Assembly: GCA_963663635.2 (NCBI GenBank)
Contig: CAXXMY010000022.1
Span: 62,001 to 126,000, forward strand
Direction of reading: 5' to 3'
Source of the DNA: Poriferisodalis sp963663635
GTDB taxonomy: Bacteria; Actinomycetota; Acidimicrobiia; Acidimicrobiales; Poriferisodalaceae
Length of the DNA: 64,000 bases
Shown here: positions 49,236 to 58,400 of the stretch, piece after piece
Position numbering within the stretch: the stretch's first letter is position 1
Layout: each line of letters begins with the position of its first letter
Made by a program: the position numbers and the translations under genes
Notes under the pieces: generated by a model
Database searches by the model: none
What the model saw: only the letters and a program-made list of their open reading frames with translations
Told to the model about the DNA's origin: nothing

Positions 49236-50867
49236 ATGCGGTTGGGCATGAACACCGAGACCGCGCACGTCGACCGGTTCGTACTCGATGGCCTGCCGCC
49301 GCCTGATCAGTGGCCTGAAATCACGCTGTCCGAGCCGCTCTTCTCGTACCCGAGTCGGCTGAATGCTGCAGCGGTCCTGCTCGACGGCGCGATCGCACAG
49401 GGGTGGGGACAACGGCCCTGCATGGGGCTCGGGGACGACATGTGGACCTACGCCGACGTGTACGACTGCGCCAACCGGATCGCCGCAGTGCTCGTGGAGG
49501 ACTTCGAGATCGTGCCGGGCAATCGGGTCCTGCTTCGAGGGGCCAATGCTCCTTGGATGGTGGCTGCCTGGTTCGCCGTGCTCAAGGCCGGCGCGGTGGC
49601 AGTCACCACGATGCCGCTGTTGCGCGCCCAGGAGCTTTCGCAAGTGTTCGCCAAGTGTGAACCGTCGGTCGGCTTGTGCGCGCAGGGTCTGGAAGCAGAG
49701 CTGCATGCGGTAACCAATGGTCCGATCGCCATCTGGGGGCCGGCAGGCGATCTGGCGGCGGCGGCTGCGACCAAGTCGGGTGAGTTCTCTGCGATCGATA
49801 CCGCAGCGACGGACCCTGTGCTGCTGGCGTGCACCTCGGGCACCACCGGCGTCCCCAAGGTGGTCGTGCATTTCCACCGGGACCTGCTGGTGATTGCAGA
49901 CGCATTCGCGCCGCTGCTTCAAGCACGACCCGACGATGTCTTCGTCGGCAGCCCACCGCTCGCGTTTACCTTCGGGCTGGGAGGAGAAGTCGTCTTCCCA
50001 ATGCGAGTAGGAGCGTGCACCTGGTTCTGTGACGAACCGGGTCCCGCAGCCTTGGCGAATCTGATTGCCGAGCGACGAGCCACCGTGTGCTTCAGCTCTC
50101 CGACTGCGTACCGAGCGATGCTGGCGTTGGAGCCTCGACCGGACCTCTCGTCGCTTCGGCGTGCCGTCTCGGCCGGCGAGTGGCTCCCGCGAACGATGTT
50201 TGAGCAGGTCGAAGCCGAGCTCGGCCTGCGCCTGATCGACGGGATCGGCTCGACCGAGCTGCTGCACATCTTCATCTCGGCATCTGACGACGACATCCGG
50301 CCGGGTGCCACCGGCAAGCCGCTGCCCGGGTGGGAGGCCTCGATCTTCGACAACGAATGCAATCCGGTGCCCCCAGGAGAGCCCGGGCGGCTTGCGGTCA
50401 AGGGTCCGATCGGCTGCCGGTACCTCAATGACTCGCGCCAATCTTCCTACGTGCAGAACGGTTGGAACATCACCGGCGATGTCTACACCTGCGATTCGGA
50501 CGGCTACTTCTGGTACCAGGCCCGAGCTGACGACATGATCGTCAGCTCGGGCTACAACATCGCCGCCCCAGAGGTGGAGGAAGCGTTGCTGAGCCACGGG
50601 GCAGTCACCGAGGCAGGCGTCATTGGCACTCCCGACATCGAACGGGGCATGGTCGTTCACGCGTTCGTCCATCTACGCGATCCCTCCGCAGCGACCGAAG
50701 CACTCGCACGCGAACTGCAGGACCACACCAAGGCCACCATCGCCCCCTACAAGTACCCTCGACGGATCACCTTTTGCGCCGAGCCGCTGCCCAAGACGCC
50801 GACAGGAAAGCTCCAACGGCGGGCGCTGGCCGAGCTGGCTGAGATGCCTGAGCTGGCCGGCGCCTAG
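49236..50867 (+). CDS. Benzoate/2-aminobenzoate-type CoA ligase
   Basis: Activates an aromatic acid to its CoA thioester with ATP. 543 residues. Adenylation motifs: LLACTSGTTGVPKVVVHFHR (P-loop), GSPPLAFTFGLGGEVVFPMR, LIDGIGSTELLHIFIS, and C-terminal WYQARADDMIVSSGYNIAAP with YKYPRRITFCAEPLPKTPTGKLQR (catalytic Lys in PTGKLQR). The IGSTELLHIF string and length match benzoate- and 2-aminobenzoate-CoA ligases. ATG 49248 is a possible alternative start. The neighbouring monooxygenase/reductase points to 2-aminobenzoate (anthranilate). Confidence 0.9.
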   Translation: MRLGMNTETAHVDRFVLDGLPPPDQWPEITLSEPLFSYPSRLNAAAVLLDGAIAQGWGQRPCMGLGDDMWTYADVYDCANRIAAVLVEDFEIVPGNRVLLRGANAPWMVAAWFAVLKAGAVAVTTMPLLRAQELSQVFAKCEPSVGLCAQGLEAELHAVTNGPIAIWGPAGDLAAAAATKSGEFSAIDTAATDPVLLACTSGTTGVPKVVVHFHRDLLVIADAFAPLLQARPDDVFVGSPPLAFTFGLGGEVVFPMRVGACTWFCDEPGPAALANLIAERRATVCFSSPTAYRAMLALEPRPDLSSLRRAVSAGEWLPRTMFEQVEAELGLRLIDGIGSTELLHIFISASDDDIRPGATGKPLPGWEASIFDNECNPVPPGEPGRLAVKGPIGCRYLNDSRQSSYVQNGWNITGDVYTCDSDGYFWYQARADDMIVSSGYNIAAPEVEEALLSHGAVTEAGVIGTPDIERGMVVHAFVHLRDPSAATEALARELQDHTKATIAPYKYPRRITFCAEPLPKTPTGKLQRRALAELAEMPELAGA

Positions 50868-50885
50868 CGCACAGGTTCGAAGACG

Positions 50886-51698
50886 ATGTCGCCCAGAGAC
50901 CGGATCCTCGACACCTACGGGCTGTTCGCCCGGGAGTACGGGGGCCCGATAGCGGTCGGTGGGCTCATCGCGTTGATGCGTGAGCTCGGGATTGACGCTC
51001 AGGCCGTTCGATCTGCGGCGTCTCGCATGAAGCGATCAGGCCTGCTGGTGCCGGAGCGAGTGGATGGCAGGGCCGGCTATGCGCTGAGCGCGGATGGGCG
51101 CGAGATCCTCGAAGCAGGCGATCAGCGCATCTTCGGCAGCGGGGCCAGACGCAACGACGCCTCGTGGTTGTTGGTGCTGTTCTCGATCCCCGAATCGGAA
51201 CGCCGCAAGCGGTATCTGATCCGCTCCAGGCTCGCCCGTCTCGGATTCGCACCTGGCCCCGCTGCGTCGTGGATCGCCCCCGCGTCCTTGCTGGAAGAGG
51301 CCCGCACGATGCTCAAGCGGAGCGAGCTGGATGGCTACGTGTCGTTCTTCGAAGGCGAATTCCGAGCTGACGCAGACAGAGAGCACATTGCGGCATCGGC
51401 CTGGGACCTCGACCTCATCAACAAGTTGTACGGGGAGTACCTGACCGCTCAGCGGCCGGTCTTCGACTCGTGGCTCGCCTCACCCGGGGAGGACCGCGAC
51501 GCGTTCGTTGCACACATGAACAACATCAGCGCGTGGAGGCCGCTGCCGTACGCCGATCCCGGCCTGCCTCGCTCGGTCACGGCACCGGATTGGCTGGCCC
51601 CCGAAGCGCGTGAGGTCTTCATGAAGCTCCATCGGCAGCTTCGGCCCGGTGCGCACCGCTTCTACCTGGAGACGCTCGACGCAGCTGCACGTCGCTAG
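50886..51698 (+). CDS. PaaX-family transcriptional regulator
   Basis: 270 residues, 18 bases after the ligase gene. N-terminal winged helix (ILDTYGLFAREYGGPIAVGG, DAQAVRSAASRMKRSGLLVP), central PaaX domain (WLLVLFSIPESERRKRYLIR, GFAPGPAASWIAP) and C-terminal domain (FVAHMNNISAWRPLPYADPG, LPRSVTAPDWLA). PaaX proteins repress phenylacetate-type operons and are released by an aryl-CoA, which here would be the ligase product (inference). Likely target: the divergent promoter region at 54114-54329. Confidence 0.88.
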   Translation: MSPRDRILDTYGLFAREYGGPIAVGGLIALMRELGIDAQAVRSAASRMKRSGLLVPERVDGRAGYALSADGREILEAGDQRIFGSGARRNDASWLLVLFSIPESERRKRYLIRSRLARLGFAPGPAASWIAPASLLEEARTMLKRSELDGYVSFFEGEFRADADREHIAASAWDLDLINKLYGEYLTAQRPVFDSWLASPGEDRDAFVAHMNNISAWRPLPYADPGLPRSVTAPDWLAPEAREVFMKLHRQLRPGAHRFYLETLDAAARR

Positions 51699-51703
51699 CC
51701 CGC

Positions 51704-51744
51704 GGCCCGAGCGGCCCGTGAGCGCAACGAACAAGAGCGGGAAA
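51704..51744. repeat. 41-bp dispersed repeat, copy 2
   Basis: Matches 2583-2623 with two mismatches. It fills most of the 54-base gap between the convergent regulator and monooxygenase genes. Confidence 0.7.
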
Positions 51745-51752
51745 CGTCGCCG

Positions 51753-54113
51753 TCAGCGCAGGTCGTGGTCAATCAGCGCGTCCGGTACCTGTTCGCGGCG
51801 CCGGCTGGTGCGGCCGGGCCAGTACTGGATGGGCCACGGCTGCTCGCTGCGCCCGAGATCGATAGCGGCATTGAGGGTCCAGTAGGGGTCGACCAGATGC
51901 CCGCGGGCGATCAGGCAGATGTCGGCTCTGCCGGCCATGAGCACGGTGTTGACGTCGTCGATGCTGGAGATAGCGCCCACTGCCATCGTCGGGATGCCGA
52001 CCGCGTTGCGGATCGCTTCGGCGAACGGCGTCTGATACAGCCGCCCATACGCCGGCTCGCCGCCGGGATCAACCTGGCCGGTCGAGACGTCGATGATGTC
52101 CACGCCGCAGTCCTTCGCCATGCCGGCGAGCTCGATTGCCTCAGAGCGGCTGAACCCGCCCTCGACCCAGTCGGTGGCCGAGATCCGCACCGACAGCGGC
52201 TTGGCGTGGGGCCAGGCCTCCCGCACCGCTTCGATGACACGCAGCGGGAACCGCGCCCGGTTCTCGAGCGTGCCGCCGTGGTCGTCGCAGCGCCGGTTCG
52301 TCACCGGCGACAGGAACGACGATAGGAGATAGCCATGCGCAGCATGGACCTCGACCAAGTCGAAATCGGCGTCGGCCGCTCGATGGGTTGCCGCCACGAA
52401 ATCGTCGACGACAGCGTCCATCTGGTCGTACGACATCTCCGCTGGTGTCTGGCTGCCGGTGCGGTACGGCAGCGGAGAGGCTGACATCAGCGGCCAGTTG
52501 CCGGTATCGAGCGGAACGTCTTCGCCTTCCCAGGGCACCTTCGTTGAGCCCTTGCGGCCCGCGTGGCCGATCTGCAAGCCGATCTTGGCCTCGGTGAACT
52601 CGTGCACGAACCTGGTTATCCCGGCCCAGGCCTCGGCCTGGGAGGTGTTCCAGATCCCGGTGCATGCGGGCGTGATGCGCGCATGGGGCGACGTGCAGGT
52701 CATCTCGGTCATCACCAGAGCGGCGCCGCCGACGGCGCGGCTGCCTAGGTGCACTTTGTGCCAGTCATTCGGCATGCCATCGACTGCGCTGTACTGCGCC
52801 ATCGGCGACACGCCGATGCGGTTCGCGAAGGTCACGTCGCGCAGCGCGAACGGGTAGAAGATCGGCGGCGTGTCGGGGGTCAGAGGCCGGGCGGAGGGCG
52901 GCTGCTGCGAGGCGAACCAGCGCAGCGTCTCATCGTGGTACTGGGCGTCCCGTTCGCGCAGGTTGTCGTCGGTGACCCGCTGCGATCTCGTGAACAGCGA
53001 GAACGCGAACTGCTCGAAGGGACGCTGGCAGTGATGGTCGACATGTGCGAACCAGTCCTCGCTGGTCGCGGCGGCGCGCTGCAGGCTCTCGATCTGAGGC
53101 CGCCGCTCCGATTCGAAGTTCTTGAGCGCGGTGGCCACATCGGAGGCCGAGGCCATGGCCATGGCATCGGCGAGTGCGATAGCGTCTTCCAGCGCCATCT
53201 TGGTGCCGCTGCCGACCGAGTAATGGGCCGAGTGGGCAGCGTCGCCCAGCAGCACGACGTTGTTCACCACCCACGACTCGCACGAGATGCGGGGGAAGCT
53301 GATCCACCTCGAGTTGTTGCCGATGAGCGGGCGTCCGCCGAGATGGCGGGCGAAGAGTCGGCTGCACCACTCCAGGGCGTGCTGGTCGGACTCGCCAGGG
53401 GCCAATCCGGCGTCGTGGCCGCCGAGCTGTGCCCGATGCCAGGTCGCTTCGGCCATCTCGACGATGAACGTCGAACGCGTGTCGTTGTAGGGATAGATGT
53501 GCGCTTGCACGGCGTCGTGCCCAGCGTCCCCGCTGTGTCCAGTGTCTTGGCTGTGTCCAGTGTCTTCGAAGGCAAAGTCTTCGAAGATGAACGTGAACCG
53601 GTCGAAGGGTGCGTCGGTTGCTGTCCAGATGTACTTCGCGGATCCGTGGTTGATCGTGGGCCGCAGCTGGTCCGCGTAGCGCGAGCGCGTGCCGCTGTTG
53701 AGGCCGTCGCCGGCAACGACGAGGTCGATGTCGTCCCCCAAGGCATCGACGTCGGTCTCGGCTTCGAACTCGACGCGGACGCCGAGCTCGCTTGCCCGGC
53801 GAGTCAAGATCTCGAGCAGGCGCACCCGGGCGATCGCGGCGAAGCCGTGGCCGTCGGAGGAAATGATCCGGCCTCGGTAGCGGACATCCATCGCACCCCA
53901 ATGGCGGAACTCCGATTCGATGGCAGCAATGGCGTCTGGGTCGGACTCGGCAATGTTGGCCAGGGTCTCGTCGGAGAACACCACGCCGAACCCGAACGTG
54001 TCACCACGACGGTTGCGCTCGTACACCGTGATGTCGTGGTTCGCGTCCTGCTTCTTCATCAGGATGCTGAAGAACAGGCTGGACGGGCCTCCGCCGATGC
54101 ACGCAATCTTCAT
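51753..54113 (-). CDS. 2-aminobenzoyl-CoA monooxygenase/reductase-type fusion
   Basis: 786 residues. N-terminal FAD monooxygenase domain (1-400): IACIGGGPSSLFFSILMKK, VVAGDGLNSGTRSRYADQL and VVLLGDAAHSAHYSVGSGTK. C-terminal old-yellow-enzyme domain (from about 413): FYPFALRDVTFANRIGVSPM, AQYSAVDGMPNDWHKVHLGS, LQIGHAGRKGS, VEVHAAHGYLLSSFLSPVTN and MAVGAISSIDDVNTVLMAGR. This order defines 2-aminobenzoyl-CoA monooxygenase/reductase of Azoarcus evansii and the bifunctional salicylyl-CoA hydroxylase relatives, which hydroxylate and reduce the ring. Divergent from the SDR operon. A short DTGHS repeat at about residue 186 is unusual. Confidence 0.9.
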   Translation of the reverse strand: MKIACIGGGPSSLFFSILMKKQDANHDITVYERNRRGDTFGFGVVFSDETLANIAESDPDAIAAIESEFRHWGAMDVRYRGRIISSDGHGFAAIARVRLLEILTRRASELGVRVEFEAETDVDALGDDIDLVVAGDGLNSGTRSRYADQLRPTINHGSAKYIWTATDAPFDRFTFIFEDFAFEDTGHSQDTGHSGDAGHDAVQAHIYPYNDTRSTFIVEMAEATWHRAQLGGHDAGLAPGESDQHALEWCSRLFARHLGGRPLIGNNSRWISFPRISCESWVVNNVVLLGDAAHSAHYSVGSGTKMALEDAIALADAMAMASASDVATALKNFESERRPQIESLQRAAATSEDWFAHVDHHCQRPFEQFAFSLFTRSQRVTDDNLRERDAQYHDETLRWFASQQPPSARPLTPDTPPIFYPFALRDVTFANRIGVSPMAQYSAVDGMPNDWHKVHLGSRAVGGAALVMTEMTCTSPHARITPACTGIWNTSQAEAWAGITRFVHEFTEAKIGLQIGHAGRKGSTKVPWEGEDVPLDTGNWPLMSASPLPYRTGSQTPAEMSYDQMDAVVDDFVAATHRAADADFDLVEVHAAHGYLLSSFLSPVTNRRCDDHGGTLENRARFPLRVIEAVREAWPHAKPLSVRISATDWVEGGFSRSEAIELAGMAKDCGVDIIDVSTGQVDPGGEPAYGRLYQTPFAEAIRNAVGIPTMAVGAISSIDDVNTVLMAGRADICLIARGHLVDPYWTLNAAIDLGRSEQPWPIQYWPGRTSRRREQVPDALIDHDLR

Positions 54114-54228
54114 CGCGGAAACCGTGCCTGATTCATCGGCAATCGTCGGATCCGTTCGAGCGGGGCGGCAGGTGCCACATCAACAGCCTTCGAGGACGAA
54201 GTCGGCGGATTGGGTGACATCGTGAGAA

Positions 54229-54257
54229 TTTTGCGATAGTCAAAAGCGTAGTATAGT
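54229..54257 (+). promoter_or_regulatory. Promoter with overlapping dyad before the SDR operon
   Basis: TTGCGA (54231-54236) and TATAGT (54252-54257), spacer 15. TTTTG (54229-54233) and CAAAA (54241-54245) form a dyad over the -35 region in a distinctly AT-rich patch between divergent catabolic genes. Candidate PaaX-type operator. Confidence 0.4.
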
Positions 54258-54329
54258 TCTGTCGATGCCCGATAGCGCTGGTGACCGCCAGAGCGAGCTT
54301 GGTCGACCCGACGGAGCGGAGGCGGTGAC

Positions 54330-55040
54330 ATGAGCGTGGCTGTCGTCACCGGCGGAACTCGCGGGATCGGCCGGGCCATCAGCCTGCGGCTCGCCGCAGC
54401 GGGCCACCACGTCACCGCGCTGGCCACGTCGGAGCCTGCTGAGCCGCTCGCCGATGTCGCCGTTCGCATCTGCGATATCACCGACGAATCCAACGTGCCC
54501 TCGACGTTTCGGGACATCGGCGCAGTCGACATTCTCATCAACAACGCCGGCGTGTCGTCGTCGAATCGGCTGGGTCGAACCACTCTCGAGCAGTGGAACC
54601 ACAGCCTTGCCGTCAACGCGACCGGGGCGTTCCTGTGCAGCCGAGCGGTCATAGACGCCATGCTGGAGCGCGGCACGGGCAGGATCGTGACAGTTGCGTC
54701 GATCGCAGGTGTCGAGGGAGCCAAGTACATCGCCGCCTACGCAGCGTCCAAGCACGCCGTCATGGGCCTGATGAGAGCGGTGGCGGCCGAAACTGCCGGA
54801 ACCGGTGTCACGGCCAACACGGTGTGCCCGACCTTTGTCCGCACCGAGATGACCATCGCCACCATCGCGAATATCGCTGAACAGACCGGCAAGAACCTCG
54901 CGGATGCCGAGGCGGCGCTCGCCAAGGCCACACCCCACGGACGGATCATCGAGATTGACGAGGTGGTCGACGCAGTGATGGACCTCGTGGCGTCAGACCG
55001 CAACGGTCAAGAGAGAGTGCTCGACGGAGCGATGACATGA
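54330..55040 (+). CDS. Short-chain dehydrogenase/reductase
   Basis: 236 residues. NAD(P) motif VAVVTGGTRGIGRAISLRLA, structural ILINNAGVSSSNRLGRTT, catalytic Ser in IVTVASIAGVEGAK, Tyr-x-x-x-Lys in IAAYAASKHAVMGLM, and AANTVCPTFVRTEM-like exit loop (VTANTVCPTFVRTEM). Close in pattern to 3-hydroxybutyrate/3-hydroxyacyl dehydrogenases. First gene of an operon; in an aminobenzoyl-CoA route it could oxidise or reduce a ring hydroxyl or ketone after dearomatisation (inference). Confidence 0.92.
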   Translation: MSVAVVTGGTRGIGRAISLRLAAAGHHVTALATSEPAEPLADVAVRICDITDESNVPSTFRDIGAVDILINNAGVSSSNRLGRTTLEQWNHSLAVNATGAFLCSRAVIDAMLERGTGRIVTVASIAGVEGAKYIAAYAASKHAVMGLMRAVAAETAGTGVTANTVCPTFVRTEMTIATIANIAEQTGKNLADAEAALAKATPHGRIIEIDEVVDAVMDLVASDRNGQERVLDGAMT

Positions 55041-55444
55041 CCACGCCGCACCGGCTGATCAGCCCGGATTCCATGGCGCCGGCTCCCGGCTTCGCTCACG
55101 CCGTCGTCCCCGCACCCGGGCGGACTGTCTACATCGCCGGGCAGATTTCTTCGGACCCGACCGGAGCCGTCGTGGGGGACACGTTCGCCGAGCAGTACGA
55201 CGTGGCGCTGGGCAATGTCGTCGAGGCGCTGGCACACGCCGGCGGCGAAACCCATCACATCGTGTCGCTGGTCGTATACGCAACCGACGTGCAGGCGTAC
55301 CGCGACGACCGCCGCGGCGTGGGCGTCGCCCATCGCAAGCACCTCGACCGTCACTTTCCGGCCATGGCAGTGCTCGGCACCACCGCCCTGTTCGAGCCTG
55401 AAGCCCTGGTCGAGATCATCGCTACAGCAGTCATTCCCGACTGA
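55037..55444 (+). CDS. RidA/YjgF-family protein
   Basis: 135 residues; ATG overlaps the SDR stop by four bases. RidA-fold strings: VYIAGQISSDPTGAVVGDTF, QYDVALGNVVEALAHAGGET, HIVSLVVYATDVQAYRDDRR and the end LFEPEALVEIIATAVI. The active-site Arg of true enamine/imine deaminases (PARS-x-V context) is replaced (FPAMAVLGTTAL), so it probably belongs to a non-RidA subgroup with a pathway-specific role. Many aromatic catabolic operons contain such a gene. Confidence 0.88.
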   Translation: MTTPHRLISPDSMAPAPGFAHAVVPAPGRTVYIAGQISSDPTGAVVGDTFAEQYDVALGNVVEALAHAGGETHHIVSLVVYATDVQAYRDDRRGVGVAHRKHLDRHFPAMAVLGTTALFEPEALVEIIATAVIPD

Positions 55445-55499
55445 GCGAGACACGAGCCGTGCCGCGGACCGCTGAGGAGACGACACCTAGGGTCGTGAG

Positions 55500-58400
55500 A
55501 TGAGCCAAGCGCCGGGTGGCTGGGACTTCTGGGTGGACCGCGGCGGTACGTTCACCGACGTCGTGGCCCGCCGTCCCGACGGCAGCCTTGTCACGCACAA
55601 ACTGCTGAGCGAGGACCCGCGCCGCTACGACGACGCTGCCACCACCGCCATCGCCGACCTGCTCGGCGTGCCCCGTGACGAACCGCTGCCGCCCGAGCGC
55701 ATCAGGTCCGTGAAAATGGGCACCACGGTCGCCACGAATGCGCTGCTGCAACGACGTGGCGTGCCGACGCTGTTCGTGACAACCGCAGGGTTCGGCGACG
55801 TACTGCGCATCGGGTACCAGACCCGACCGCACCTGTTCAAGCTCGACATTGTCCTGCCCGAGATGCTCTACGCCGAGGTGCTCGAGGTTGTCGAGCGCAG
55901 GGCCGCCGACGGCACGGTGCTGCGCGAGCTGGACCTGCCGGCCGCCGTGGAGGGCATGGCTGCGGCCCGCGAACGCGGTATCGAAGCCGTCGCGATCGTG
56001 CTGGTACACGGTTACCGCTACCCCAATCATGAAGGGGCCTTGGCCGCTGCGGCCCGCGAGATCGGTTTCGAGCAGGTCTCGGTGAGCCACGAGGTGGACC
56101 CGCTCGTCAAGATCGTCCCCCGGGGCGACACCACTGTCGCGGACGCCTACCTGTCGCCGATCTTGCGCAGCTACGTGGACGCCGTGGCGTCGAGAATCGG
56201 AAACAGCGACGCGGTTGCGTGTGACAGTCCGCAGCTGCAGTTCATGCAGTCGAACGGCGGCCTGGCCGATGCCCGGCGATTTACCGGCCGCGATGCGCTG
56301 CTGTCGGGACCAGCCGGCGGCGTCGTGGGCATGGCGCGCACCGCCCAGGCAGCTGGCTTCTCCCAGCTCATCGGCTTCGACATGGGCGGCACGTCGACCG
56401 ACGTCTCGCACTTCGCCGGCGAGTTCGAGCGGGCCAACGAGACCGAGGTGGCGGGCATCCGCGTGCGCACACCGATCATGGACATGCACACGGTGGCGGC
56501 CGGAGGCGGGTCGCTGCTCACCTTCGACGGGAGCCGCTTGCGTGTCGGTCCCGAATCGGCCGGCGCCGACCCCGGACCGGCGAGCTACGGCAACGCCGGA
56601 CCGCTGGCCCTCACCGATGCCAACGTCACCCTGGGTGTCATCCGGCCCGAGTACTTCCCGTCGGTGTTCGGCACAGACGGGACGCAGCCGCTCGATGTCG
56701 ATGCTGCCGCCGAGGGCATTTCCAAGCTGGCCGCTCAGATCGCGCAGGCCACCGGCGTACAGCGCAGCGCTGCCGAGGTGGCCTTCGGATACGGCGAGAT
56801 CGCGGCGGAGAACATGTCCAACGCCGTCCGCAAGATCAGCACCGAGCGGGGCCACGACATCACCGTGTACACGCTGGTCTGCTTCGGGGGTGCCGGCGGT
56901 CAGCACGCCTGCCGGGTAGCAGACCGACTCGGCATCACCACGATCTTCATCCATCCCCACGCGGGGGTGCTGTCCGCGCTCGGCATCGGGCTGGCTGACG
57001 TCACCGAGTTGCGCGCTGAGCCGATCGAGGCCGAACTGGATGAGGCGCTCATTGACGATCTGCGCCGCCGGCTTGCCGCAGCAACTCCGAGCGCCACTCA
57101 AGCGGTGGCCGCTTCAGGTGTGCCAGCTGGGCGAATCGAGGTGAGCGGGCGTCTGGAAGTTCGATACCGGGGTTCGGATACGTCGCTCGGGGTGCCTCTG
57201 GGCTCAGTCGACGAGGTGGCGAACGAATTCGCGACTGCACACCGGACGAGATTCGGCTTCAGCGCACCAGATCAGGCGTTGGTGGTTGACGCGCTCCACA
57301 TCGAGGCCTGTGGCCGGGCGGTCGACCCGTCTCCGGCGACTCTGCCCGTGGGTGACCGTGAAGCGCTGCTGGCCACGCACCCCACCTACATGAGCGCGGC
57401 AGCCCCGCCGGGTTGCGCGCGTTACGACACGCCGTTCTGGGACCGCACCGCGCTGGCCCCGGGAGCGGTCATGGCGGGCCCTGCGGTCATCGTCGAGCCG
57501 AACGCCACCACCGTCATCGAGCCGGGCTGGCAGGGTACGGTCACCGACCTCGGCGACCTTGTGCTCGAACGGGCGATGGCTCGACCGTCACGGGTCGCGC
57601 TCGGCACCAGCGTCGATCCGGTGCAGCTCGAGATCTTCAACAACCTGTTCATGAACATCGCCGAGCAGATGGGCGTGGTGCTCGAGCACACGGCGGTGTC
57701 AGTGAACATCAAGGAGCGGCGCGACTTCAGCTGTGCGCTGTTCGACACTGCCGGTGAGCTCGTGGCCAACGCGCCGCACTTGCCGGTGCATCTGGGCTCG
57801 ATGAGCGAGTCCATCCGCACGGTCATCGAGCAGAACCCGACGATGTCGCCCGGTGACGTGTACGTGCTGAACAACCCGTACAACGGCGGCACCCACCTGC
57901 CCGATGTGACCGTCGTGCGGCCCGTGTTCGATGCCTCAGGCACGGATCGGATCTTCTATGTGGCCGCCCGTGGCCACCATGCCGACATCGGCGGTTGCGT
58001 GCCCGGTTCGGCGCCGGCCGACTCGACCACCATCGACGAGGAGGGGCTCGTCCTCGACAACCTCCAGATCGTGGCCGGGGGCCGCTTGCTCGAACAGAAG
58101 GTCCGCGACGTGCTCGCCAGCGGCCCGTGGCCAGCGCGCAATCCCGACCAGAACGTCGCCGACCTGCGAGCCCAGGTCGCCGCCTGCGAGCGCGGCGCCG
58201 CCGAGCTGAGCCGCATTGTCGACTACTACGGGCTGGAGGTTGTGCACGCCTACATGGGCCATGTCGCCGACAACGCCGAAGAGATGGTGCGGCGGGTCAT
58301 CGATGCGCTAGGCAATAGCAACTATCGAGGCAGCTACCAGCTCGAACTCGATGACGGCAGCGTCATCTGCGTTCGCATCTCGGTGGATCGCTCGACGCGG

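Noticed and set aside
52749..54131. 460-codon plus-strand frame
   Set aside because: Antisense to the monooxygenase/reductase fusion, with shadow composition.
55431..57101. 556-codon minus-strand frame under the hydantoinase
   Set aside because: Shadow of a clear family gene on the other strand; no recognisable motifs.
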